From: Peribacillus sp. FSL P2-0133
Lineage (GTDB): Bacteria > Bacillota > Bacilli > Bacillales > DSM-1321
Assembly (NCBI RefSeq): GCF_037975445.1
Contig: NZ_CP150254.1
Span: 1,300,001-1,364,000 of the forward strand
Length of the DNA: 64,000 nt
Direction of reading: 5' to 3'
Translations under genes and position numbers: made by a program
Part shown: one piece after another, positions 11,294 through 19,998 of the stretch
Position numbering within the stretch: the first letter of the stretch is position 1
Layout: each line of letters begins with the position of its first letter
Notes under the pieces: generated by a model
Databases searched by the model: none
Seen by the model: the letters and a program-made list of their open reading frames with translations, nothing else
What the model was told of the DNA's origin: nothing

Positions 11294-12550
11294 ATGAAAG
11301 TGAAGAAGCTGATTTTTCATTTGTTCATGTCCATGTTTTTAATCGTTAGTGTAAGTGCTTGTGGTACCAGTTCAGATTTGGAGAATGAAGTAGTGAAAGA
11401 AAATAAGAAAAAAGAAGACAAAGCCAGCAATGAAGCGAAGCCGGAAAAATTGATCATTTGGGAGGAAAAAGGTAAAGCGGAGGCCCTAAAGCCGGTGATT
11501 GAAGCTTTTGAAAAAGAATATGGAATCAAAGTTGAGCATGAAGAGCTTGAAATAGCTACCGAGATGTATGAGCGGCTTCGAAGTGATGGGCCAATCGGAA
11601 ACGGAAAGGCCCCGGATGTCGTAACTTTTTCTCATGAAAAAGTCGGGCAAATCGTGAAGGAAGGCTTAATTCAGGAAGTGAAGGTGGAAGATGAGGTATT
11701 GAATGCCTTCATTGAACCTTCAATTAGTGGGGAGATGTATCAAGATAAGGTATTTGGATTGCCAAAATCCGTAAACACATCCGTTTTCATTTATAACAAA
11801 AAATTGATGGCTAAGGCTCCTGAGACGATGAATGACCTTTATAAAATGGCGAAGGAATTAAGAAAGGGTAACGTGCATGGTTTCTATGCCAAATGGAATG
11901 ATTTCCATGATTCTTATGGAGTGATCGCTGGAATGGGAGGTTATATTTTTAAAGATAAGAATGGAAAACTGGACCCTTCCGACATTGGTTTGAATAATAA
12001 GGGTGCCATAAAAGGGGCTGCGTACATCCAAAAATGGTATAGGGCGGGGGTGATTCCTAAAGGCGACAAGGCAGCGATCGAGAAGTTGTTCATACAAGGG
12101 AATTTGGCTTCTATCATGAGTGACGGTGACTCATTTACCGGGCGAAAGGATACAGGAATTGCCCCCATGCCCGAATTGCCCAATGGCCAGCCAATGAAAA
12201 CGTTGATGGAAATCAAAGGGTGGCATGTAACAGCATTCACAAAACATCCTTATTGGTCTACGAAGTTAGTTGAATATTTGACAAATGATGATAATGCAAT
12301 GCAGCGTTATGATTTAACCGGGGAAATCCCTCCTAATAAATCAATCAAACACAATGTCGCAATCAATGAAAATGAAAGGGCACAAGCCATAAGTATACAA
12401 TTACAATACGCTGAACCAGTGCCGAGTATACCGGAAATGAATAGGGTATGGGGACCGATGAATGCAGCCATGGATGAAATAAGCACTCAAAAAGCAAAAC
12501 CAAAAAGGGCCTTGGATAAAGCGGTTAAGACGATAAAAAAAGAACGTTAA
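11294..12550 (+). CDS. Sugar-binding lipoprotein, maltodextrin ABC type (no permease nearby)
   Basis: A 418-residue extracellular solute-binding protein. The signal peptide ends in a lipobox (VSAC; Cys23 would be lipidated), followed by a charged linker rich in Lys/Glu (about 24-50). It then shows the MalE-type fold: KLIIWEEKGKAEALKPVIEAFE at the start, GKAPDVVTFSHEKVG, GLPKSVNTSVFIYNK, and a C-terminal helical part with PEMNRVWGPMNAAMDEI. Membrane-anchored on the outer face. ABC sugar operons normally continue with two permeases; here the next genes are a GH13 protein and an alpha-glucosidase, so the partner permeases must be elsewhere or absent. Start ATG follows AAAAAGGAGA. By context the ligand is probably maltodextrin. 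Confidence 0.85.
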   Translation: MKVKKLIFHLFMSMFLIVSVSACGTSSDLENEVVKENKKKEDKASNEAKPEKLIIWEEKGKAEALKPVIEAFEKEYGIKVEHEELEIATEMYERLRSDGPIGNGKAPDVVTFSHEKVGQIVKEGLIQEVKVEDEVLNAFIEPSISGEMYQDKVFGLPKSVNTSVFIYNKKLMAKAPETMNDLYKMAKELRKGNVHGFYAKWNDFHDSYGVIAGMGGYIFKDKNGKLDPSDIGLNNKGAIKGAAYIQKWYRAGVIPKGDKAAIEKLFIQGNLASIMSDGDSFTGRKDTGIAPMPELPNGQPMKTLMEIKGWHVTAFTKHPYWSTKLVEYLTNDDNAMQRYDLTGEIPPNKSIKHNVAINENERAQAISIQLQYAEPVPSIPEMNRVWGPMNAAMDEISTQKAKPKRALDKAVKTIKKER

Positions 12551-12634
12551 TCGTGTTCTGCCTTTTCCGATTCGGTAACCATGACCAGTATCTCCAATTT
12601 GTCCCTTTAGTGTAAAGTTTTTTATAAATTGGAT

Positions 12635-12663
12635 TTGACGTTAAGGGGTCAAAAGGCTAATCT
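12635..12663 (+). promoter_or_regulatory. Sigma-A-like promoter before the degenerate GH13 gene
   Basis: TTGACG (12635-12640), 17-base spacer, TAATCT (12658-12663). It lies 37 bases before the gene start, in the 149-base gap after the lipoprotein gene, so this gene may also be transcribed on its own. Confidence 0.5.
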
Positions 12664-12699
12664 TAAAGGCGTAAAGAGATAGCTAGGAGGAGAGCGGAT

Positions 12700-14235
12700 A
12701 TGAGAAAAAGAGTGTTATCACTCGCTTTAATTCCGTTGCTTCTTTTTTACGCCATTCCAGTAGGAGCAGCTGAAAAAGAACAACGAACTTGGAAGGATGA
12801 AATCGTATATTCATTATTGATCGACAGATTTTTCGATGGGAATACTCAAAATAATGGAGATGCGAACGTGAATGACCCTTCCACGTTTAATGGTGGGGAT
12901 TTCGAAGGTGTCACGAAGAAACTGAATTATTTAAAAGATATGGGTTATACCGCTATCATCCTTTCACCGATTTTCGCTAATGATGAAAATGGCTATCATG
13001 GCGATTGGGTGGCAGATTTCTATAAAACGGATAAACATTATGGGACATTGAAAGAGTTTAAAAAACTCGTGAATGAGGCACATAAACGCGATATGAAGGT
13101 GATCATTGATTTTCAAGCAAATAATGTGGGTCCTGACTCCACGTGGCTGACCAATCCAAAAAAACAAGATTGGTTCCATGAAGAAAAAAAGATTTCCCAG
13201 GACAGTAGCCAAAAGGATTTGGAAACAGGCTGGGTTGATGATCTTCCCGATTTGAATCAAGATAATGAGGAAACAAGGAAATATTTACTTGATGCTGCCA
13301 AATGGTGGATAACGGAAACCGATATTGATGGTTACCGTATAAATAAAGTCCAATACGTAGCAAAAGATTTTTGGAAGGAATTTGTGGATGCAGTCAAATC
13401 TGAAAAATCAAATTTCTATACAATCGGCGATGTACAAGGTGATGCCGATTTGATATCAAGCTACAAGAAGACGGGTATCGATGCTTTTATGGCTTATCCA
13501 CAAAATGCTGAGCTACGGGAAGCATTTGCTGCACCCGATAAAGAATTGAAACCTGTTTTTAATGCGTTTGAGAAAAGCGAAGATGAATTAGGGGGCAATG
13601 CCCAGCAGGCATTATTCATGGATACACAGGGAATGCCCCGTTTTACAAAGGATGCAGCCGACCATAACGAAAATCCAGGTTCCAGATGGAGAATGGCGCT
13701 GTCGTATCTATATACGATGCCAGGGGTGCCAATCGTATTTTATGGATCGGAAATTGCCTTAAATGGGGATAATGCCCCGGATAATCACAAGTTGATGAAT
13801 TTTAAGACAGAACAGGAATTGGTGGAATATATAACAAAGCTTTCTGATCTCAGAGACTTGTACCCAGCGTTGGTAAAGGGGGATATGGAGCTTTTATATG
13901 AAAAAGGTGGAGCTTCGGTATTCAAGCGTGTATATGGTGATGAAACGATTGTCGTCGCCATGAACAATACGACTGAAACTCAAACGATAAACCTTACTGA
14001 TAAGGAACTTGAAAGTAATAAAGAGTTGAGAGGTATGCTGAATGGGGATCTGGTCCGCAGTAAGGACAACAGTTACTCTATCGTAATCGACAGGGAGACG
14101 ACAGAAGTCTACACACTGTCACCTAAATCGATTATTAATATTCCTTACCTGTTAGTCATAGGATTGGTTCTTCTTATTTTTGGTATATTCATTGCTTTGG
14201 TTATTAAGCGTTCAAAACGGAACCAACCAAAATAA
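12700..14235 (+). CDS. Membrane-anchored GH13 alpha-amylase-like protein lacking catalytic residues
   Basis: A 511-residue protein with an N-terminal signal peptide (about 1-24), a GH13 barrel (about 30-400), a beta domain and a C-terminal TM segment (about 477-500) ending in KRSKRNQPK, so the barrel should face outside. The scaffold is intact (NGGDFEGVTKKLNYL, MPGVPIVFYGSEIAL). The catalytic motifs are not: region I reads DFQANN (His to Asn142), region II GYRINKVQY (nucleophile Asp to Asn215, His to Tyr219), region III TIGDVQG (acid/base Glu to Asp244), region IV MDTQGMPRF (His-Asp to Gln310-Gly311). The reading frame is uninterrupted, so this is a maintained protein, probably binding rather than hydrolysing. 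Ribosome site AGGAGGAG. Bacillus GH13 proteins with partly aberrant triads are known (BmaN1 of Priestia megaterium, from memory), but loss of all three is more extreme. Confidence 0.88.
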   Translation: MRKRVLSLALIPLLLFYAIPVGAAEKEQRTWKDEIVYSLLIDRFFDGNTQNNGDANVNDPSTFNGGDFEGVTKKLNYLKDMGYTAIILSPIFANDENGYHGDWVADFYKTDKHYGTLKEFKKLVNEAHKRDMKVIIDFQANNVGPDSTWLTNPKKQDWFHEEKKISQDSSQKDLETGWVDDLPDLNQDNEETRKYLLDAAKWWITETDIDGYRINKVQYVAKDFWKEFVDAVKSEKSNFYTIGDVQGDADLISSYKKTGIDAFMAYPQNAELREAFAAPDKELKPVFNAFEKSEDELGGNAQQALFMDTQGMPRFTKDAADHNENPGSRWRMALSYLYTMPGVPIVFYGSEIALNGDNAPDNHKLMNFKTEQELVEYITKLSDLRDLYPALVKGDMELLYEKGGASVFKRVYGDETIVVAMNNTTETQTINLTDKELESNKELRGMLNGDLVRSKDNSYSIVIDRETTEVYTLSPKSIINIPYLLVIGLVLLIFGIFIALVIKRSKRNQPK

Positions 14236-14314
14236 TCATATACCTCTCGATTGTCGGTAGCCGCCAAACATTGTCCCTAAGGCTTTGTGGAAAACAGGAT
14301 CGGGAGGTTACAGC

Positions 14315-15964
14315 ATGAATAAGACCTGGTGGAAAGAAGCGGTCTGCTATCAAATATACCCGCGCAGTTTCATGGATAGTAATGGTGATGGAGTCGGTGA
14401 TATAAAAGGTTTGATTTCAAAGCTTGACTATTTGCAGGAATTAGGGATAGATGTTATTTGGATTTGTCCGTTTTATAAATCGCCCAATGCGGATAATGGC
14501 TATGATATTAGTGATTATCAAGCAGTTTCCGATGAATTCGGTTCAAACGAAGATATTGATCTATTATTGAAAGATGTTCACGGACGTGGGATGAAGGTGA
14601 TACTCGATCTTGTTTTGAATCATACAAGTGATGAGCACCCCTGGTTCGTAGAGTCACGTTCGTCCCGCGATAATCCGAAACGGGATTGGTATATATGGAG
14701 GGATGGGCAGGACGGTCGTGAGCCTAATAATTGGGAAAGCATCTTTTCCGGAAGTGCCTGGAAATTCGATGAAAGGACCAATCAATACTATTTACATTTA
14801 TTTGCCGAAAAGCAGCCAGACTTAAACTGGAAAAATACTGATGTACGAAAGGCATTATATGAAATGGTCAATTGGTGGCTCGATAAGGGAATCGATGGCT
14901 TCCGAATTGATGCGATCACGCATATTCATAAGCGTGATGGCCTTCCGGATATGCCCAATCCATATTGGCATCAGTACGTACCTGCGTTTGAAATGCACAC
15001 CAATCAGGACGGGATTCTGGATTACCTTAAGGAGTTGAAAGAAGAGACTTTCTCTAAGTATGATATCATGACGGTCGGTGAGGCCAATGGCGTCAGGATT
15101 GAGCAGGCGGAAGAATGGGTCGGGGAATCGAATGGGAAGTTCAATATGATATTTCAATTTGAACATCTTGGACTTTGGAATAGGGGACAGAATCACGATG
15201 TTGATGTTCAGGGGTTAAAGCGCACAATGACCAAATGGCAAAAGGGGCTGAAAAACAAAGGATGGAATGCTTTGTTTTTTGAAAATCATGACCAGCCAAG
15301 AAGTGTATCCACCTGGGGAAATGATCATCAATACTGGTTGGAAAGCGCAAAAATGATTGGGGCTCTTTACTTTTTCATGCAAGGCACACCTTTTATTTAT
15401 CAAGGTCAGGAAATTGGCATGACGAATGTCCAATTTGATTCGATTGATGATTATGATGATGTAGGAATGAAAAACTTTTACCGGATAGAGACCTCCAAAG
15501 GTCGTCCGCATGATGAAATCATGAACATTATCTGGCATAGCGGCCGTGATAATTCACGAACACCGATGCAATGGAATGATTTTGAAAATGGCGGTTTCAC
15601 GCACGGAACACCTTGGATGAGGGTTAATCCCAATTATCGCGCCATTAATGTAGAACAGCAGAAAAATGACCCGTCATCCATTTATCATTTTTATAAAAAG
15701 ATGATTGATCTTCGAAAAAAACATCAGGTCCTTGTTTACGGGGAATATGAATTATTATGGGAAGATCATCCTGAACTTTATATTTATACAAGAAACATGA
15801 ATGATAATTCAGTCATGGTAGTATGTAATTTTAGCATGAATCACCACCAAATCGACCTCTCTCACTGGGGGGAAATGGAACTTTTGCTAGCTAATTATGA
15901 GGATTGTCCTGAGGTGTCCCTTATTGATTTACGTCCATATGAAACGAGGGTTTATCGTTATTAA
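14315..15964 (+). CDS. malL: Alpha-glucosidase (GH13_31), likely exo-alpha-1,4-glucosidase
   Basis: A 549-residue cytosolic enzyme. Start ATG 14315 follows GGGAGG; a GTG at 14285 would add ten unconserved residues. Catalytic residues are present: Asp199 (GFRIDAITH), Glu256 (TVGEANGV) and Asp326 (FFENHDQPRS), with region I DLVLNHTSDEHPW. QEIGMTNVQF is typical of Bacillus MalL-type enzymes. The residue after the nucleophile is Ala200; in this subfamily Ala or Thr there goes with alpha-1,4 (maltase) preference and Val with alpha-1,6 (oligo-1,6-glucosidase). The sequence also resembles the Geobacillus exo-alpha-1,4-glucosidase. Completes conversion of short maltodextrins to glucose. The symbol is by family. 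Confidence 0.9.
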   Translation: MNKTWWKEAVCYQIYPRSFMDSNGDGVGDIKGLISKLDYLQELGIDVIWICPFYKSPNADNGYDISDYQAVSDEFGSNEDIDLLLKDVHGRGMKVILDLVLNHTSDEHPWFVESRSSRDNPKRDWYIWRDGQDGREPNNWESIFSGSAWKFDERTNQYYLHLFAEKQPDLNWKNTDVRKALYEMVNWWLDKGIDGFRIDAITHIHKRDGLPDMPNPYWHQYVPAFEMHTNQDGILDYLKELKEETFSKYDIMTVGEANGVRIEQAEEWVGESNGKFNMIFQFEHLGLWNRGQNHDVDVQGLKRTMTKWQKGLKNKGWNALFFENHDQPRSVSTWGNDHQYWLESAKMIGALYFFMQGTPFIYQGQEIGMTNVQFDSIDDYDDVGMKNFYRIETSKGRPHDEIMNIIWHSGRDNSRTPMQWNDFENGGFTHGTPWMRVNPNYRAINVEQQKNDPSSIYHFYKKMIDLRKKHQVLVYGEYELLWEDHPELYIYTRNMNDNSVMVVCNFSMNHHQIDLSHWGEMELLLANYEDCPEVSLIDLRPYETRVYRY

Positions 15965-16306
15965 TTTGTATATCACTTCTATGGACTTGATTGGAAATCA
16001 GCTTAAATCCTATGTAGTTAGTCGTCTGACTTCTTAATCTCCAATAGACATGCCGTTTTTTAGAAGCTGATCATACATCAGCTTCTTTTTGAATTTTAAA
16101 ACAAAGATGAAAAAAAACGGAAAAGTAAGTATTTTCTGAAAAATTGAACAAACATTAAAAAAAGTATGGATATAACTATCGAACTGAGTGTATTATGAAT
16201 ACATACAAAATGTATAAATATAAAACGAATATTAGAGAAGTGTTTATTGGTATTCACCTTGTATTAAATGAAGTCAATAAAGGCTAAGAGGGGAGAGGGG
16301 AAATGC
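15965..16306. other. Intergenic region between alpha-glucosidase and LacI-type regulator
   Basis: 342 bases. It contains the terminator at 16062-16090, then an A/T-rich stretch that should hold the regulator promoter. No clear -35/-10 pair or operator was identified. Confidence 0.6.
16062..16090 (+). terminator. Terminator after the alpha-glucosidase
   Basis: AGAAGCTGAT / ATCAGCTTCT stem, 5-base loop, T5 tail; it lies about 100 bases after the gene stop. Confidence 0.88.
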
Positions 16307-17350
16307 ATGGCCATAACAATAAAAGATGTGGCACAGTTAGCGAATGTTGCTCCTTCAACAGTTTCTCGAGTGATTGCAAACAATCCTCGGATAAGTGAAA
16401 AAACAAAGTTACGGGTACGTAAGGCGATGAGTAAATTAGGATACCATCCAAACTTCATTGCACGTAGTCTTGCCAATCAATCGACCAGGATCATTGGCTT
16501 GGTAATGCCAAGTTCTTCAAATGATTATTATCAAAATCCGTTTTTTCCGACGATCCTTCAGGGTCTAAGTGAGGGAGCTCAGGAAAATCATTATTCCCTG
16601 TTGCTAAGCACGGGAAAAACAGAAGATGAAATCTACGAAGGAGTAGTGAATATGGTGCAGGGGGGGATGGTTGATGGAATAATCCTGATGTATTCAAGGA
16701 TGAACGATCACATTCTGACCTATTTGAGAGCAAGGGCTTTTCCATTTGTGATCATTGGGAAACCCTATGATTTTATCGAGGAGATAACATATGTTGATAA
16801 TGATAATGTCTTGGCTGCCGAACAGGCAACGGATTACCTCGTACAGCTAGGACATGAAAGGATTGGATTCATCGGAGGTGACGTAACCCTTGTGATGACC
16901 CTTGATCGCCTGTCAGGATATGAACGGGCATTGAAGAGGGCTGGAATCGATCGAAGGAGGGAATATACCCTGCATGAAGATTTTTTGCATGAAGGGGGAC
17001 AAGCAGCTGCAAAAAGGTTACTATCCATCGATGAACCACCAACCGCTTTGGTGGTCAGTGATGATCTTATGGCACTTGGCATCGTGCATTCACTTCGTGA
17101 GATGGGCGTGCGCACTCCTGAAGAAATTTCAATCGTCAGCTTCAATAACGTTCTTTTCTCTGAACTGTCATTACCAGCCCTGACTTCCGTAGATATCAAT
17201 ATTTTTGATTTGGGCTATCAGGCCGCTAAGGGCATCATTCAAATGCTGCAGACTGGAGATGCTCCTGCTGGGACCATCATTCCACATCATTTCGTGGAAA
17301 GGCATTCCTGCAGATCGATCAAGCAAGGTGTAATGGCCATGACTTATTGA
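16307..17350 (+). CDS. LacI-family transcriptional regulator, MalR-like
   Basis: A 347-residue regulator. ATG 16307 (MAITIKDVAQLANVAPSTVS) is chosen because the LacI helix-turn-helix begins immediately and GGGGAGAGGGG lies 6-7 bases upstream; the in-frame ATG at 16268 would add 13 residues. HTH residues about 5-25, hinge helix near 50 (HPNFIARSLANQST), then a periplasmic-binding-protein-like effector domain (IIGLVMPSSSND, AFPFVIIGKP, HERIGFIGGD, PPTALVVSDDLMALGI). The location next to amylolytic genes suggests a maltose or maltodextrin effector and control of this locus; that is inference. Confidence 0.88.
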   Translation: MAITIKDVAQLANVAPSTVSRVIANNPRISEKTKLRVRKAMSKLGYHPNFIARSLANQSTRIIGLVMPSSSNDYYQNPFFPTILQGLSEGAQENHYSLLLSTGKTEDEIYEGVVNMVQGGMVDGIILMYSRMNDHILTYLRARAFPFVIIGKPYDFIEEITYVDNDNVLAAEQATDYLVQLGHERIGFIGGDVTLVMTLDRLSGYERALKRAGIDRRREYTLHEDFLHEGGQAAAKRLLSIDEPPTALVVSDDLMALGIVHSLREMGVRTPEEISIVSFNNVLFSELSLPALTSVDINIFDLGYQAAKGIIQMLQTGDAPAGTIIPHHFVERHSCRSIKQGVMAMTY

Positions 17351-17355
17351 ACGAA

Positions 17356-17388
17356 AAGGGCATTGCATAAAAGCAATGCCTTTTTTTT
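17356..17388. terminator. Terminator between LacI regulator and MBL hydrolase
   Basis: AAAGGGCATTGC / GCAATGCCTTT stem, loop ATAAAA, followed by T8 on the plus strand; the minus side has TTTT, so it can also end the convergent gene that stops at 17390. Confidence 0.88.
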
Positions 17389-17389
17389 C

Positions 17390-18190
17390 CTAGAAATGTA
17401 CACTGAAACTTTTGAATGCATGTACACCCGTTCCGTGTCTGACTAAATTATTCTCTTTAAGGTATTGAATGGCTTCAAGGACTTCCTCAAAGATCCCTGG
17501 TTCGAGGCCGAGTTGGTTGTGTCCGCCATAAATTTTGGATACTGCCTTGATTTTTGCGATTTTTTCTAATGAATTCACAAGGTCTTCAGGGCTTGTCGAG
17601 GGATAAAATGCATAAACTGGAGTATCTGAATAAAGCAGGTCGCCAGTAAATAAATAACCTGTTTCATTATCCAAAATTGAGATGTGGCCAGGTGAATGCC
17701 CAGGTGTGTGATAAATGCCTAAACTGCGGTTCCCAAGATCAATCGTGTCCCCATCCGATAAGAGCCTATCAGGGGACCCCCGGTATGGCTTATATGTAAA
17801 AGGATCGAATGATTCGGGTATGGGGACAGTGATGTCCCGGGCCATGTTCTTTCTTATTTGTTCCAAGGACAAACCTTCAATGCCGTTGATCAGCCAATTG
17901 GCATCATCACCATGAACATAAATTGTTTCATAATCCCCATGACCGCCAATATGATCGGCATGAACGTGTGTCGTCAAGACGATAATCGGAAGATCGGTAA
18001 GCTGGTCTGTAATCCGCTTAATTGAACAGATGCCTAATCCTGTGTCGATTAACGCAGCTTGGGTCTCCCCAAGTAATAAAAAGGAATGGACTTTCTCCCA
18101 ATGACCATATTCACTGATTGCAAACGTTTCTGAGTCCAATTCCTGAACGGTGAACCATGGATCTACAATATTTTTCAAAAATGACTCCAC
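17390..18190 (-). CDS. Metallo-beta-lactamase-fold hydrolase
   Basis: A 266-residue soluble MBL-superfamily protein. The metal-binding motif THVHADHIGG is at about residues 73-82, with further ligands in HTPGHSPGH (about 160) and FTGDLLY (about 180) and a last His in YGGHNQ. It looks like a glyoxalase II/lactonase-type hydrolase; substrate unknown. Ordered behind an SDR gene on the same strand but with a terminator between them. Ribosome site GGAGTGGAGTC near the ATG. Confidence 0.85.
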   Translation of the reverse strand: MESFLKNIVDPWFTVQELDSETFAISEYGHWEKVHSFLLLGETQAALIDTGLGICSIKRITDQLTDLPIIVLTTHVHADHIGGHGDYETIYVHGDDANWLINGIEGLSLEQIRKNMARDITVPIPESFDPFTYKPYRGSPDRLLSDGDTIDLGNRSLGIYHTPGHSPGHISILDNETGYLFTGDLLYSDTPVYAFYPSTSPEDLVNSLEKIAKIKAVSKIYGGHNQLGLEPGIFEEVLEAIQYLKENNLVRHGTGVHAFKSFSVHF

Positions 18191-18241
18191 TCCTTCCCAT
18201 TCATATATTCCGCTTTAACCGGAAATATCCTGCTTGAAAGA

Positions 18242-18270
18242 GTAAAAGCAGTGGATTTGTGAAATCCACT
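18242..18270 (-). terminator. Terminator after the SDR gene (minus strand)
   Basis: AGTGGATTT / AAATCCACT with a 3-base loop, followed on the minus strand by GCTTTTACT; it lies 20 bases after the SDR stop. Confidence 0.75.
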
Positions 18271-18289
18271 ACTTTTGAAAGGGTAAAGC

Positions 18290-19165
18290 TTATCCGTTTA
18301 CCACGGTCCCGCCGTTTACGTGGATGACTTGTCCGCTGACATAGGATGAATCATCACTTGCCAAATATACATATGCTGGTGCTAATTCCTCTGGCTGCCC
18401 TGCACGGCCCATTGGAGTATCCTGTCCGAATTTGGCAACATCCTCTTCCCCGAATGAGGCAGGAATCAGCGGTGTCCAGATCGGTCCTGGCGCAACACCG
18501 TTCACTCTGATGCCATCTTTTGAAATAGAGTTCGACAGGGCCCTTGTAAATGCCAATATTGCACCTTTTGTTGAAGAGTAATCGATTAGTTTTGGGTTGC
18601 CTTGATAGGCTGTGATAGAGGTTGTATTAATGATGCTGCTTCCTTTTTTAAGGTGCTTCAATGCAGCTTTAGTTAAGTGGAACATCGAGAAAATATTCGT
18701 GCGGAACGTTTTTTCCAATTGTTCAGCTGAAATGTCAAGGATACTTGTCTGCACATGCTGTTCACCGGCGTTGTTGACTAGTATGTCCAAACCGCCAAAT
18801 TCATCAACCGTTTTTTTGACGACATCCTGGCAGAAGGATTCATCACCGATATCTCCGGAAATGAGTAAACATTTCTGTCCTTCTTTTTCGATCAATTCTC
18901 TAGTCGCTTTGGCATCCTCGTGTTCATCCAAGTATGCAACTGTCACATTTGCTCCTTCCTTGGCGTAATAAATGGCAACCGATTTACCGATTCCGCTGTC
19001 TCCTCCTGTTATGATTGCCGTTTTACCTTTTAGTTTGCCGCTTCCTTTGTAGGCAGCTTTAACTGAATCAGGGTTCGGTTCCATTTTTGTTTCCAATCCA
19101 GGTTGATGCTGTTGATGTTGAGGTGGAAATCCTTGTTTGTTCTGATTTTGGTTTTGGTTAGTCAA
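18290..19165 (-). CDS. Short-chain dehydrogenase/reductase (YdaD/YhdF-like)
   Basis: A 291-residue NAD(P)-dependent oxidoreductase of the classical SDR fold. A Gln/His-rich N-terminal extension (about 1-45) precedes the cofactor motif TGGDSGIGKSVA. NNAGEQHVQ and the catalytic pair YSSTKGAI (Tyr-x3-Lys) with an upstream Ser are present; the C-terminus is SGQVIHVNGGTVVNG. The long N-terminal extension is typical of general-stress SDRs of Bacillus. Start is TTG at 19165, with AGGAGG about 10 bases upstream. Physiological substrate unknown. Confidence 0.88.
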   Translation of the reverse strand: MTNQNQNQNKQGFPPQHQQHQPGLETKMEPNPDSVKAAYKGSGKLKGKTAIITGGDSGIGKSVAIYYAKEGANVTVAYLDEHEDAKATRELIEKEGQKCLLISGDIGDESFCQDVVKKTVDEFGGLDILVNNAGEQHVQTSILDISAEQLEKTFRTNIFSMFHLTKAALKHLKKGSSIINTTSITAYQGNPKLIDYSSTKGAILAFTRALSNSISKDGIRVNGVAPGPIWTPLIPASFGEEDVAKFGQDTPMGRAGQPEELAPAYVYLASDDSSYVSGQVIHVNGGTVVNG

Positions 19166-19321
19166 GATTAAAACGCCTCCTGTTTAATTATCTATGCTTT
19201 TTCTATTCCTTTTTTTAGAAAAAAGAAAACATGGAAAAAATGACCAAGTAAATCATAGGTAATTATTTATATAACTAAGGGAACATGACTAGTCTTTCCT
19301 TGTTACATGAAGGAGATTCAT

Positions 19322-19465
19322 TTGAAGAAAAAAGGGAGGGAAGACGGCTATCGAGGCAATGCTGCAAATAAAAAAGACCCACCCAAAGGTGAGGCCTTCA
19401 TACTTAGCGGTAATTTAAGAATTGTACATCAATGGATAGATCAGCGCCCCGGATTGCGGAAATGA
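19322..19465 (+). CDS. Possible small ORF (47 aa), partly antisense to yajQ
   Basis: TTG at 19322 is preceded by AAGGAG with a 6-base spacing and opens a 47-codon frame. The N-terminal part is hydrophilic ([20 protein letters not shown]). The frame runs through the yajQ terminator and into the antisense of yajQ, so the C-terminal half is probably not constrained as protein. It may be a small gene whose end has been lost, or chance. No family recognised. Confidence 0.3.
   Translation: MKKKGREDGYRGNAANKKDPPKGEAFILSGNLRIVHQWIDQRPGLRK
19370..19394 (-). terminator. Probable terminator of yajQ
   Basis: On the minus strand GCCTCACC / GGTGGGTC pairs with one mismatch and one G-U, followed by T6. 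It starts 9 bases after the yajQ stop. Confidence 0.6.
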
Positions 19466-19895
19466 TTCCTTGCAAATCGTCACGGTTCTTACCGGTAACA
19501 CGGATTTGATCATCTTGGATTTGGCTTTTCACTTTAAGACCGCTATTTTTAATGATGGTATTGATTTTTTTTGCTTGTTCCTTATCGATGCCTTGAATCA
19601 ACTTAGCCCGTTGGCGAACGGTTCCGCCAGAAGCTCCTTCTAATTTGCCATAGTCCAGGTTCTTGACTGGTACGTCACGTTTAATGAGTTTACTGATGAG
19701 AACATCCTTCAGCTGTTCGAGCTTATATTCATCGTCGGACACTAAAACCAGGTCTTCTTTTTCAATGGTGATGCTGCTTATACTCCCTTTAAAATCATAG
19801 CGTGTTTGTATTTCCTTCATAGCCATGGTAACTGCATTCGTTACCTCTGAAAAGTCTACTTTCGAAACAATATCAAATGAATTTTCCTTTGCCAT
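19404..19895 (-). CDS. yajQ: YajQ family nucleotide-binding protein
   Basis: A 163-residue protein with the two-domain YajQ/UPF0234 layout: [18 protein letters not shown] at the start, [11 protein letters not shown] near 32, and the C-terminal [18 protein letters not shown]...DVQFLNYR. Family members bind nucleotides, and a Xanthomonas homologue binds cyclic di-GMP. The role in Bacillaceae is not settled. Start ATG 19895 has GGAGGT 7 bases upstream; a GTG one codon earlier is too close to it. Confidence 0.92.
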   Translation of the reverse strand: MAKENSFDIVSKVDFSEVTNAVTMAMKEIQTRYDFKGSISSITIEKEDLVLVSDDEYKLEQLKDVLISKLIKRDVPVKNLDYGKLEGASGGTVRQRAKLIQGIDKEQAKKINTIIKNSGLKVKSQIQDDQIRVTGKNRDDLQGIISAIRGADLSIDVQFLNYR

Positions 19896-19970
19896 CACTT
19901 ACCTCCAGCAGGTTTTATTTCCTTTATTATAGAGAAAGTGTGATAGGAAGACAACTATCTAAACCATATT

Positions 19971-19998
19971 AAAAAAGCGAGGGGACAAGCCCCTCGCT
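19971..19998 (-). terminator. Terminator after the DUF3941-type small gene
   Basis: Perfect stem AGCGAGGGG / CCCCTCGCT with an ACAAG-type loop, followed on the minus strand by T6, directly after the small gene stop. Confidence 0.85.
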
